Shown: positions 20,249 to 29,790, counted from the first letter of the stretch. The stretch is 64,000 nt of DNA from Symbiodinium natans (GCA_905221605.1 CAJNDS010002491.1:269854-333853); one strand, 5' to 3'. Numbers and translations are program-made. Notes: generated by a model not told the origin, from the letters alone.

Positions 20249-23200
20249 CTGGGACCCAAAACCCTAGGAGTAGGGTTTAGGGTTTAGAGTAAAAACCCTG
20301 AAGACACTGAAAAGTGAAAGCCCGGAATGGCCCAAACGATCAAACCAAAACGGCCTGAACAACCCTCAACAACCCTCAAAATCCTAAACCCTATATAAAC
20401 CCTAAACCCTAACAACCCAATAAACTCTGACCCCGATCTAAACCCCAAACCCTAAACCCTAAACCACCCAAGGCTCAAATCCAAGAATTTGAGGGAGCGA
20501 CACCGAGTGAGGGCCTGCAAAGTGCGCAAGGACACCTGCAAGAAGGCCCCTCAGAGCTCGGCCGTTAGGCTAGGGTTGGGGGTTTAGGGTTTAGGGTTTA
20601 GGGTTTAGGGTTTAGGGTTCAGGATTCAGGGTTTAGGGCTTAGTAGGCCTCTTAGGATGGCAGGCCCGTGGCCGACGGCTTAGGGCCTGCTCAAAGGGCT
20701 CAAAGGGTTTGGGCTTTGGGGTTTGGGGTTTAGGGTTTCTGAGGTGTACGAGCTGTTTGGGGGCTGTTTAAAGGGCTCAAAGGGCTAGTCGGGTTTAGGG
20801 GCGAAGGGCCGGGCAGGGTTGAAAAGTTTCAATAGCTTGCAGGGTTTGTAGGTTTTTCTTTTTTCCTTGATCATATTTATGACTATAGGAGTTTAGGGGG
20901 GATTTTGAAAGGGTGTTAAGAGCAGTAGGGTTTTTTTGGGGGTGGAGGGTGCAGCATGGCTAAGGCTTGAGGGGGTGCCTAAACCCTAAACCCTAAACCC
21001 GAAACCCTAAACCCTAAACCGAGCCTAAACCCCAAACCCCACACCTTAAACCCTAAACCCTAAACCCAAAGCCCTAAACCGAGCCTAAACCCCAAACCCT
21101 AAACCCTAAACCGGTGCCTGATGGCCCATGCGCCGAATAGCCAGTCTCTCCAAGGGTAGGGAAGCGACCGTCTCGAGCCCCTCGTCGGTCAAGGTGTGCA
21201 CCTCTTTTTAGGTTTGAGGGTTGAGGGTTGCGGGTTTAGGGGTAAGGGTTTAGGGTTGAGGGTTGGGAGTTGAGGGTTTAGGGTGAAGGGGGTAGCGTGT
21301 AGGGCTTAGGGTCACCTCCCTAATCCCCAAGCCCTGAACCCTTAAGTATCCGTTACAGGCAACCTCAGAAATGGAGTAGGGAACCACGGGTTGTTTCAGG
21401 GGTAGGGAACCTACCCAACTGAAATGGGCCTAGATCCCCAAACCCTGAACGCCAAACCCTCATGAGGTGTAGAGAGTTTAGGGCATTAAGATGGCGCCGT
21501 TCTTTGTCCCATCTCGTTACGTTTATGCAAGCATCTTCTTTGACGAAACTGACAGCAAAGTCACGAAGGCGGAAGACATTTCATAGAAATAAGTCAAGAT
21601 CATACACAGTTCCCAAAGTATCTAAATGATCTCCTCGTGAGGTGATCAAACAGGAGTTCCTAAACCCTAAACCCTAAACCCTAAACCCTAGAACCCTAAA
21701 CCCTAGAACCCTAACCCTAAACCCCACAATATACCCTAAACGCTTTCTTAATATAGCAGAACCTTTCATGAGGCACCTCTGATAGGTCCAAGTCCCGTAG
21801 TTGAGGCAGCTCCTGCAGGCCTGCGAGCATCGTTCTTGTCTTCCCTAAACCCAAAACCCTAAACCCTAAACCCTAAACCCTAAACCCTAAACCCTAAACC
21901 TCAAACCCCAAACCCCAAACCCGAAACCCTAAACCCTAAACCCTAAACCCTAAACCCTAAACCCTAAACCCTAAACCCTAAACCCTAAACCCTAAACCCT
22001 AAACCCTAAACCCTAAACCCTAAGCCAAGCCTTGCATGTCCCGATCGCAGGTGTGGATGCCCAACGTGGAGGTCGTCCAGAACCCCAGGGGCAGATGCAG
22101 GACTTCGATGCAGGGAAGCAGCCCAGCGATCCTCCCCCACGCTAGGGTTTAGGGTTTAGGGTTTAGGGTTTAGGGTTTGGGGTTTAGGGTTTAGGGTTTA
22201 GGGTTTAGGGTTTAGGGTTTGGGGTTTGGGGTTTAGGGAGCCCACCGATCCTCCCCCACTCCGTACTGCGGTGGAACTCCAGAGCGTCGCTCACCTTGGG
22301 TGAGTCTAGGGTTTAGGGTTTAGGGTTTAGGGTTTAGGGTTTCGGGTTTCGGGTTTAGGGTTTAGGGTTTAGCATGAAGGTTTAGGGAAGACAAGAACGA
22401 TGTGGATTGCACGCAAAGCAACCTTTAAAGTCTTCAGCCTTCTCAAGGTGGCGAAGCTATTCAGCGACGGTAAGGGCAGTCTCAGGGCATCCCGGCAGTG
22501 CAGCCGCTCAAGGTTCTTAAACTCCTCCAGTATCGCGGCCACCAGTGGGGGCTGGGCTGAAAATGACCTACACTGAACTTGGACCTCTAGCAAGAATGAA
22601 AATTGTCAGCTGTTTCTTAAAGTTACACGAAAATGAAAATGTATTTCCAAAGATCCCTAAGTGACCCCATGTCCAGAAAGGTGAGGTTCGGAAGCTTGTC
22701 CTGCAATGTGCGAGGCAGGTACTTCGAGAACCCGCGCAGACCCGATGGCAGGACCAGGCCCCTCACCTGGGCTTTGGCGTACCCGCAGTTTAGGGTTTAG
22801 GGTTTAGGGTTTAGGGTTTAGGGTTTAGGGTTTAGGGTTTAGGGTTTAGGGTTTAGGGTTTAGGGTTTAGGGATGTTAAAAGCGTTCGTGGGGGGAGGAA
22901 GGGGAGGGGCGGGTCCTCTAGATTATGTTCTTCTTCTTCTTTTCTTTTGAATTTTGTATTTGTTTGTTGGGCTGGGTCCTGTTAAGAGAGCCCTTTTGCA
23001 TACGGTAACCAAAAAGGGATCATAACTTAGAGTCTTAGAGATACCCTTAGGGGGGGGAAGTAGACAAAGGAGCTCAAAGGACAGAAACAACGCTACCTAG
23101 ACCCAAGAGAAACCCAGGAACAACAAAGGGTGCCCTTTTTGATAATGGAGGAACTTGAACCCTAACAAAAAAAAGGAGTAAGTAGCCCTAAACCCTAAAC

Positions 23201-25223
23201 CCTAAACCCTAAACCCTAAACCCTAAACCCTAAACCCTAAACCCTAAACCCCCAGAAAGACAGAAACTACGCGAGCGGAGTGGCATGCCTCCAAAGCGAG
23301 GCATCCTTCCTCTTGCTGATGTTGGAAATCGCCGTCTCTAAAGACAAGCTTTCCTTGGTTGGTTTAGGGTTTAGGGTTTAGGGTTTAGGGTTTAGGGTTT
23401 AGGGTTTAGGGTTTAGGGTTTAGGGTTTAGGGTTTAGGGTTTAGGGTTTAGGGTTTAGGGTTTAGGGTTTGGGGTTTGGGGTTTGGGGTTTAGGGTTTCG
23501 GGTTTAGACAAGCTTTCCTTGCTTGGTCCACAAAACCCCTCGGCGTTCAATACTACAAAGCATAGAAGCTTCTTGACTCCAAGAAGGGCTTCCGGTTTAG
23601 GGTTTAGGGTTTAGGGTTTAGGGTGTCGGGTGTCGGGTGTCAGGGTTCAGGGTCCAAGGTAAAAATCTCCCAAGGTCCTATCCAGTTTCCGTGATGGAGG
23701 TGCTTCTTTTAAGGTTCAGCACCAGCTGTCGGCCGCACCAGGAGCCGGACCTAAGTTGCCCTTGCCTCTGCAAAATGGGGGTTTTAGGGCTTTAGGGTTT
23801 AGGGTTTAGGGCTTAGGGTTTAGGGTTTAGGGTGAAGGGCTTTAGGATTTTAAGGTTTCGGGGTTTTGGGTTTAGGGCCAAATAGTAGGATTCCCTTCTC
23901 ATCAGGACCCCAAAGAGGTACGCCCTATTGTCGGAAACCCCCAAATACTCCTAAGCTGGGATGTTGCCCCTTAGACTAACATTCCTTCATAGGGATTATA
24001 ACAAAGGGTACTAGAATCCCTATTCAGGACTGTTAGTATAAGGGGGAACATCCCAACTCCTAATTGAGATCCTCTTAATCGCAACCCACAGAAGAATAAT
24101 CCTAAGCAAGATCCTCCTACATCCACAAAACGGCAAATGCAAAAGAATTCTCAAGGTCCGAGCGACTGGTTGGCTGCAGTGTGGCAGTCCTTGCTGAGCC
24201 CAGAGACACCAAAGACCTCTTGATTGGTGAGGCCCGCCAGCACACTTGCCAGCAGATCCTAAGAAGAGGGACCCTAAAACCTAAACCCTAAACCCTAAAC
24301 CCTAAACCCTAAACCCCAAACCCTTTTCCGCTCATCAGGCCTCACTTTGAATTACAAGAAAAACCCTAAGCCCTCAGAACATCGGGAACACAGGGTACCA
24401 CTGGAGGGTCCGAGGATCCGGTGTGGCCAGGAGGCGTGGCAGGACGCCAGGCGCCCGCGGGCGTTGGTCCCGATTGTCCCTGGCAGGACTACCCTGAACC
24501 CTAAACCCTAAACCCTAAACCCGAAACCCTAAACCCTAAACCCTAAACCCAGGTCCTGGCCGGACTCGGGATGCTGAGCCGCACCCTGCGTGGCGGCCTC
24601 TGCTCATGCCCAGCCGCAGCCATCATCACCAAGAAACGATTCAAGGCGCTGCTACCTGGTATAGGGTTTAGGGTTTAGGGTTTAGGGTTTAGGGTTTAGG
24701 GTTCAGGGTTTAGGGTTTAGGGTTTAGGGTTTAGGGTTTAGGGTTCAGGGTTCAGGGTTTAGGGTTTAGGGTTTAGGGTTTAGCGAACATGGGGGGGGGG
24801 GGGGGGGGGGGGGGACCCTTTTATGGGGCTGGGTAGGGAGATTCTATTGGGGATATAAAAGGGGTTCCCCGATTTTGGGGAAAAGCCCCACCTATCGGAA
24901 GTAGGGTCTTCATGACCGAACCTTATTGGGGTCCTTAAGATAAGGGGATCCCACGATTTGGGGGTCTATGTTGGGAGTCCCCTTATGATCGTCAACCCCC
25001 TAACCCTAAACCCTAAACCCTAAACCCTAAACCCTAAACCCTAAACCCTAAACCCTAAACCCTAAACCCTAAACCCTAAACCCGAACCCCCACCTACTGG
25101 AAGAAGGGTCTTCATGGCCGACAGGCCCTCAGCAGAATCGCCCTCCCTCTCTGCGGCGCGCAGCCGATGCAGGGCATGGGCAACCGTGAGGAAATGGTCG
25201 GGGCCATGGGGTGCGCTAGACAT
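20110..25223 (-). CDS. Leucine-rich-repeat protein, 15-exon model from ATG to stop
   Basis: Exons, 5' to 3': 25223-25094, 24655-24556, 24479-24392, 24258-24190, 23767-about 23707, 23552-23518, 23353-23271, 22761-22666, 22567-22423, 22294-22251, 22131-22031, 21820-21777, 21201-21118, 20535-20468, 20248-20110. The ATG is at 25223-25221 and the stop TAA at 20112-20110. Every join except around exon 5 keeps the frame, including six or more splits inside codons. The LRR pattern (LxxLxxLxL) is visible in pieces such as LPNLTFLDM, ILEEFKNLERLHC, LRRLKTLK, GLLPCIEVLHLPLG, LQELPQLRDLDLSE, LTDEGLETVASLPLERLAI and LTRCRSLKFLDLSL. Introns use GT, GC and GA donors. Such proteins usually bind other proteins; no signal peptide or membrane segment is seen. 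The ligand and the roles of the N-terminal part (Ala/Arg-rich) and Arg-rich C-terminus are unknown. Confidence 0.75.
21777..21820 (-). CDS. LRR exon
   Basis: Reads LQELPQLRDLDLSE after the split Gly codon, with canonical GT donor GAG|GTGCC. The join from 22031 (GC donor CAAG|GCTT) needs exactly the two bases present at this acceptor. Confidence 0.72.
21840..22026. repeat. CCCTAAA telomere-like array
   Basis: About 26 units, near-perfect apart from a short CCCCAAA stretch, filling almost the whole intron between the exons ending at 22031 and starting at 21820. Confidence 0.95.
22120..22259. repeat. TTTAGGG array bracketed by 21-bp direct repeats inside an LRR coding segment
   Basis: The 21-bp repeat containing CGATCCTCCCCCAC lies at 22120-22140 and 22239-22259 (20 of 21 identical). 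Between the copies there is only TTTAGGG/TTTGGGG array. On the minus strand both copies contain GGGGAG|GATCG. Splicing at that point in each copy (GA donor, AG acceptor) removes the array and one copy and restores an open LRR frame. Confidence 0.85.
22423..22567 (-). CDS. LRR exon, longest of the gene
   Basis: Forty-eight codons including ILEEFKNLERLHCRDALRL and FATLRRLKTLK, a clear LRR pattern. Acceptor GTGTAG|G and GT donor AAAG|GTTGC. The join to 22294 (AAG|GTG AGC) is phase 0. Confidence 0.75.
22789..22872. repeat. TTTAGGG telomere-like array
   Basis: About 12 units next to the acceptor of the LRR exon at 22666-22761. Confidence 0.93.
23342..23526. repeat. TTTAGGG array bracketed by 21-bp direct repeats inside an LRR coding segment
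   Basis: AGACAAGCTTTCCTTG plus five further bases occurs at 23342-23362 and 23506-23526 (20 of 21 identical), with a TTTAGGG/TTTGGGG array between. On the minus strand each copy contains CAAG|GAAAGC. Splicing at this point joins codons SK to ES in frame (exons 23552-23518 and 23353-23271). Confidence 0.85.
23957..24055. mobile_element. Palindromic MITE, family D, copy 1
   Basis: Ends TGGGATGTT and AACATCCCA. Inner arms carry CTAACA and TCCTT on the left and AGGACTGTTAGTATAAGG on the right. It matches the copies at 47577-47679 and 47823-47936 closely and 46178-46260 in part. About 99 bp, no open frame, in an LRR-gene intron. Confidence 0.8.
24392..24479 (-). CDS. LRR gene exon 3
   Basis: Twenty-nine codons including APGVLPRLLATPDPRTLQ, acceptor TGCCAG|GGAC and GT donor CCCT|GTGTTC. 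The upstream intron (about 76 nt) consists mainly of TTTAGGG units in transcript sense. Confidence 0.55.
24663..24784. repeat. TTTAGGG telomere-like array
   Basis: About 17 units with TTCAGGG variants, ending next to a poly-G run (about 24791-24814) inside a family G element. Confidence 0.93.
25000..25084. repeat. CCCTAAA telomere-like array
   Basis: About 12 perfect units. It ends 4 bp before a 34-bp segment (25088-25121) that also occurs at 24886-24919. Confidence 0.94.
25094..25223 (-). CDS. LRR gene first coding exon
   Basis: Begins ATG (MSSAPHGPDHFLTVAHAL) and runs 43 codons plus one base to GTAG|GTGGGG. This joins in phase to ACCAG|GTAGC at 24655. The Ala/Arg/Glu-rich segment is probably helical. 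The start is chosen as the first ATG of the open frame. Confidence 0.6.
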
Positions 25224-25234
25224 GGCTCCCTGTG

Positions 25235-25423
25235 GGCTCCTACGTAGTTCCTTTTTGGGTTAGGGTTTAGGGTTTAAGGTTTAGGGTTTAGGGTTAGCTT
25301 TTGGGGGGATGAGAGTAAACTACCGACCCGAAAGAGGTACTACAGGCTCCTATGTAGTTCCTTTTTGGGTTAGTGCTAGGGGGATGAGGGTATACTACCC
25401 TGAAGAGGTACTACATAGGAGCC
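25235..25423. mobile_element. Two tandem copies of a palindromic element, family E; one split by telomere-like DNA
   Basis: Copy 2 (25345-25423, 79 bp) has termini GGCTCCTATGTAGT and its inverse. Copy 1 (25235-25344) has the same order of words but carries about 34 bp of TTTAGGG-like sequence where copy 2 reads GGGTTAGTGCTAGGG, and it lacks the outer right end. Confidence 0.75.
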
Positions 25424-25429
25424 TTGGCT

Positions 25430-25700
25430 ATGAGCCAAGCGACACTGACCGTCGAGTTTGCTGGCAAAGCTGGGTTCGAAGAGATCATTGAACTTTGCCA
25501 CATGGGTATTTTCCCAAGGTACTGTGGGCACCCCTTTCCCTAAATAAAATCCAAGCACACCCTAAACCCTAAACCCTAAACCCTAAACTCTAAACCTGGT
25601 TGTGACTCCGGCACTGGCTAGATATTATCCAGGATTACGAAGTCAGCTTGGCCGATGGCGAATCATTGCAAAGAATGACGACCTCTGTAGCGGAATCTAG
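25430..25700 (+). CDS. Possible plus-strand two-exon gene, divergent from the LRR gene
   Basis: ATG at 25430-25432 opens 29 codons (MSQATLTVEFAGKAGFEEII and on) to CCAAG|GTACTG. An acceptor GGCTAG at 25616-25621 continues the frame for 25 codons (YYPGLRSQLGRWRIIAK) to TAG at 25698-25700. It would be the only plus-strand gene. The intron would hold a short CCCTAAA array. The protein is unrecognised and weakly supported; the first exon starts 7 bp after a family E element. Confidence 0.28.
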
Positions 25701-26064
25701 ACCCTGAACCAGGAGTTATGGAATACAACATGTGCGTGTGCTCTCCGGATCTTGACAAGCATCAAGAGGTCACACTCGTAAGGAAGGAGCATACAAACAC
25801 AACCATACATCCGATGCACCTCCATGTTCTTGATATGGAACCAAAAAACTATTTATCTCATACCCCCCCCCCCCCCCCCGATAACCCTTACGGGATTACG
25901 CAGGTACCCTACTTAAAACACTAAACCCTACACTCCGCACCCTAGACGGGTAGGAAGTTAAGGGGGCCGAGGGGAACCATCCAGAGGTCGAAAAGTATGC
26001 CAGCTCAAGTCTGGCCTGTAAAAGCAGTCGGTGGTCTTCTGCCTTCAGCATGCCGCACTCTCAA

Positions 26065-26210
26065 AGGGAAGCTACATGGTCCCCTTGTCTACCCCTTAGA
26101 TACCCTATACAGCCCAAGGGCCCCTACCTCAAAACCCTTGAGAGAAGATAAACCCACATTGAGGGACTAAAAGCCACAAAGGGGCCATGTAACTACTCTT
26201 CGCAACTGCT
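26065..26210. mobile_element. MITE-like element, family C copy
   Basis: Left end CTACATGGTCCCCTTG and right end AAGGGGCCATGTAACTAC are inverse to each other over about 14 bp. Internal words such as AAGGGCCC match the copy at 19350-19530. Confidence 0.7.
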
Positions 26211-26334
26211 CTAAGGTTTTCGGGCTTAGGGTTTAGAAGGGGGGTTGGGCTTCGTCTCTGCAGTTTAGGGTTTAGGGCTTAGGGTTTAGGGCTCTTCCAG
26301 CAGCCTTAACAACTATCCCAACGCGTAGCTCGGC

Positions 26335-26817
26335 TCAAAAAGGTTTTGAGTAGGCGGTTCGATCAGACAGGGTAGGGGGGAGGGGGGGTGTGTGGGCCAG
26401 AGCCTGAACCCGAGCCGACAGGTTGTAGTCCCCATTCTTTAGGACAGTGACCTCGCTGGCTGTCAAGAAACTGCACACATCCTTCATGGTCTGTTGGGAT
26501 CTTTTCGGCTTCGGCGTGCTGCTATCAGACAGCCTCTCGCTGACAGCACCCAGAATCTCATCTTTCTGCTTGACCCCCAGACTGGAAGCCTGCACTGCCT
26601 TGATGATTTCCAAGCTGTCCTCTCCCGACAGAGGGAGCTTCTTCATCTGAGCCCAGATGGACACAGCATGCTTCTGCACAAAGTCTTCTTTGCTGGTGAG
26701 CTCTTGCTGGACCTTTGCGCAATCCTGCCGGGCGAGCGCCTGCCGAAGGGCTGGCATCAGTCTTAGAGTCTTAGCAGCCAGGCTGCTCGCTGTGGCAAGT
26801 TGCTTCAGGGCCTCCAT
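26335..26817 (-). CDS. 160-codon exon, unrecognised family, probably dinoflagellate-specific
   Basis: The longest natural-looking open frame in the window. It starts ATG (MEALKQLATASSLAAKTL) and ends TGA after a Pro/Thr-rich tail (HTPPLPP) that is probably read-through into an intron; coding sequence likely stops near SARVQALA. The body is helical, with blocks VQQELTSKEDFVQKHAV, IWAQMKKLPLSGEDSL and VKQKDEILGAV, then a Ser/Lys link and TMKDVCSFLTASE. From memory this resembles a large unannotated family in dinoflagellate gene sets; that is recollection, not a search. An AG just before the ATG means it could also be an internal exon. Confidence 0.55.
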   Translation of the reverse strand: MEALKQLATASSLAAKTLRLMPALRQALARQDCAKVQQELTSKEDFVQKHAVSIWAQMKKLPLSGEDSLEIIKAVQASSLGVKQKDEILGAVSERLSDSSTPKPKRSQQTMKDVCSFLTASEVTVLKNGDYNLSARVQALAHTPPLPPTLSDRTAYSKPF

Positions 26818-26829
26818 TCTAGAAGTCCT

Positions 26830-26895
26830 TCAAACCCTAAACCCTAAACCCTAAACCCTAAACCCTAAACCCTAAACCCTAAACCCTAAACCCAA
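26830..26895. repeat. CCCTAAA telomere-like array with adjoining family D half-element
   Basis: About nine units, followed at 26897-26929 by one arm of family D (TTAAGGACTG, then GGGGGAACATCC). Confidence 0.85.
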
Positions 26896-27042
26896 CATTA
26901 AGGACTGATAGCACAAGGGGGAACATCCTCAAGGTTTAGGCCTTATCAGGCTTGGGTGTTGAGCTGGGCAAACCACCCCGGACATCTCAATCCGAGAATT
27001 TCGCTTGCGTCGCTGAGGAACAGAGCTCTTACCAGCAACGCC

Positions 27043-27134
27043 CCAAACCCTAAACCCTAAACCCTAAACCCTAAACCCTAAACCCTAAACCCTAAACCCT
27101 AAACCCTAAACCCTAAACCCTAAACCCTAAACCC
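27043..27134. repeat. CCCTAAA telomere-like array
   Basis: About 13 perfect units. Confidence 0.95.
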
Positions 27135-27144
27135 ATGAGTAGCC

Positions 27145-27230
27145 TAGGAATTACGAGGTGCCCACTCTTGGTCCAAGGGAACCTAAGCCCTTAAAACAAA
27201 AGGGAACCAAGGGCCTACTCTGGGTCCTAG
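27145..27230. mobile_element. Element family F copy (GGGCCTACTCTGGGTCC end)
   Basis: Its right end carries AAGGGCCTACTCTGGGTCCTA. The same end recurs near 44825, 48376, 48478 and 59165, and with changes near 41765, 50870 and 51240. In better copies the left end reads GACCCAAGAGTAACCT, roughly the inverse. Confidence 0.6.
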
Positions 27231-27517
27231 CAACTGAACCAACAGAAGGGGGTGCTGGAATGGCAACTCGCTCCTCTGAATATACTCTTAATGTGGCCCC
27301 AAAAATTTTCCCTTAGAGGATCTTCGAAAACGGTCGCAAAACCCCGGGTTACACCCTTCAAGGGGTCCAAGGCAGCGTCACATGAAAGGGCCCCCGAAAA
27401 AAACACCAGAAAAGCCTTAAACTCTAAACCCTTTGAACCTAAGCCCGCCCCTACATTAGAGACACCTAAGCCACCCCACATAGATTCGAGACCCCCTAAG
27501 CCTCAACCGCAACGAGC

Positions 27518-29397
27518 CTCCTGGGCAAAACGTTGCTCCAACTGCTCGCGGGCCTCTCTCCAGCTTTAGGGGGGGTTATGATAGTAGAAGTATATAGGGG
27601 CCATAAGGGAAGAATATGAGCCACGATTCCGACCCCTACATTACTGAGTTTCTTGTGTTTTTTGGCACTAGCAACCCTGAAGAACCTAAAGCCTCAAACC
27701 CCCAAAGCCCCAATTAAAGACTGAACTCCAACTCCCAACAACCACAAACACTGAATTTTAGCCAGAAAATGTTGGCACCTAAACCCTATACACCCAAACC
27801 CTGAACCCAAAACCCAAAACCCAAAAACCCTAACCCTACTTGAGCACGAGATTGGAGAGAGCAAAAGCCACGCATCTTGGAACGTCCGCCATTGACTGCA
27901 ACTGGTCGCATGCAGTAAATGACTCCTTTCAGTGACCAAGAACTCCCCCCAAGCCACGCTTGAACTGGTCCTTCGTCACATAAAAGCTCCAAAACGCTCA
28001 GATGGGCTGTGCGGGTAGCAAGCTGGCCAGTCTTGACCAAGCTTTTGGTACGCACGCATTGTAGTACCTGGCTGGTTGGAGATCCACCGACACATCACTC
28101 AATGCCAGCATGCTGATGTTGGGACCTTGGGCAACAGAACACTGCTGGCGGTACTTTGTTTCGGCATCCAAGATTTCAACCACCCAAGGTCCTTGCGTAC
28201 CTCGTTGTGATTTCGTTCGTTGCGGTCAGGCAAACAGCCCTGCACCATGCATGTACTGAGTGCAAAGCCGTATTGGGCAGAAATTTTACGCGCCAAGCTG
28301 ACCTCAATACAGCTGCAGTTGCACCGGCGACTGTATACAGGCCGGCAGGCACCACTGCACCGCCTGTCACCACTGCACTACCCATGAACCTGTAGCTAAG
28401 GCCTCAGAGCCTGAAAAACCCCCAACCCTGAAAAACCATAAACACTGTACCCTGAAACCCACAAGCCTACACCCCACAACCCCAAAACCCTAAAGCCCTA
28501 AACCCTAAACCCCTGAAGCCTTGGGCAGCCTTAGCCTTAGAACTGGGGGCCACCTGCCTCACGCAGCTGCGAGAAGGCATCGGTGGCTTCGGTGGCGATT
28601 CTGCAGGGGCCACTCTGGATGCTTAAGGTTTGGGGTTGAGGGTTTGGGGTTTGGGGGTTTAGGGTTTAGGGTTAGTGTGGGGTTTAGGATTTAGGCCCCC
28701 CAACCCCCTATTTTCGCGCCCCAAGTTCTAAGCCCCCAACCCCCCAAGGCCACAAGTCTGTGGGACCAAAAGCGGACAGCCGATGGTGTAGGGCACAAAG
28801 GGCGACCCTAAACGCTACAGTTTAGGGTTTAGGGTTTAGGGTTTAGGGTTTAGGGTTTAGGGTTTAGGGTTTAGGGTTTAGGGTTTAGGGTTTAGGGTTT
28901 AGGAGGGCCCAGGGTGGGGTTTAGGGTTTATGGTTTAGGGTTTAGGGTTTAGGGTTTAGGGTTTAGGGTTTAGGGTTTAGGGTTTTAGGGTTTAGGGTTT
29001 AGGGTTTAGGGTTTAGGGTTTAGGGTTTTGCGTGCAGGGGTTTGCGTGCAGGGGTTTCCCTAGAATCCTAGAATCCTCAAGCTGCAGCTGCCCGGGTGAG
29101 AAGCCTGTGAGCTTCTGCATCTCTGAAGTTCTCAGTTGGTTTAGGGATTAGGGTTTAGGGTTTAGGGTTTAGGGTTTAGGGTTTAGGGTTTAGGGCTGAA
29201 GGCTTGCTCGGTCTTGGTGCGGACGTACGCAGGAGGCAACATGTCTGCCGTGGACTTGCCCTGCAAGCGAGCTTTGCACAAGGCTCGGGCGCCGTTGACA
29301 CTCATGCGGAAGTCTTTCTCCACTTTGTCGTGGAATTTGTAAACCCTAAACCCTAAGCCCTAAACTCCTTGAACGACAGCTCTGGCCACCCTGACAC
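27518..29397 (-). CDS. Multi-exon gene of unknown function
   Basis: Proposed exons: 29397-29368 (VSGWPELSFK), 29338-29204 (starts KFHDKVEKDFRMSVNGARAL), 29114-29076 (KLTGFSPGQLQLE), 28600-28558 (IATEATDAFSQLRE), 28191-28068 (PWVVEILDAETKYRQQC and on), 27970-27937 (TSSSVAWGEFL), 27925-27840 (ESFTACDQLQSMADVPRCVA and on), 27553-27518 (AREQLEQRFAQE). The joins 28068/27970 and 27937/27925 keep phase through a split Arg codon, and 29204/29114 is phase 0; the others are unproved. Coding character is good (mixed soluble residues, GT/GC/GA donors after AG or AAG). It could be the 3' part of the kinesin transcript, a separate gene, or two genes. No domain recognised. Confidence 0.5.
28815..29032. repeat. 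TTTAGGG telomere-like arrays
   Basis: Two long near-perfect arrays separated by about 20 bp, then a short tandem GGGGTTTGCGTGCA (x2) before the exon at 29076-29114. Confidence 0.94.
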
Positions 29398-29476
29398 CTT
29401 AGCACATGTAGCACCCAGAATGGGCTGCCAGGTAGCGCGTGTAGCGTCTAGAATCCGGGGAGTAGCATGCGTAGCA

Positions 29477-29477
<1 letters not shown>

Positions 29478-29516
<39 letters not shown>

Positions 29517-29585
29517 GTAGGGTTTAGGGTTTAGGGTTTAGGGTTTAGGGTTTAGGGTTTAGGGTTTAGGGTTTAGGGTTTTACG
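29478..29585. repeat. AT microsatellite followed by TTTAGGG array
   Basis: An (AT)n stretch with one ATAC interruption (29478-29516), directly abutting about nine TTTAGGG units. Confidence 0.92.
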
Positions 29586-29725
29586 GGCGGGCCAGGGTCC
29601 GAAAAGAAACTGCCGAGGTAGCACGTGTAGCATGGATAAAATGGGAAAGGGTTTAGGGATCAGGGTTTCGTTTGAGGGGCTAGGGCTCTAAAGCCCCAAA
29701 CCCTGAAAACCTAAGCCTCAACCCC

Positions 29726-29790
29726 CCCCCCTCCCCCCCCCCCCCCCCCCCCTCCCCCCCCCCCCCCCTCCCCCCCCCCCCCCCCCCCCC
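29726..29790. repeat. Poly-C tract with T interruptions
   Basis: About 65 bp of C with scattered T. Poly-Gly frames on the opposite strand are artefacts. Confidence 0.9.

Noticed and set aside
27518-29397. Treating telomere arrays as a CRISPR-like or other repeat-spacer system
   Set aside because: The spacers are exons or elements of variable length, the repeats are tandem heptamers, and the organism is a eukaryote.
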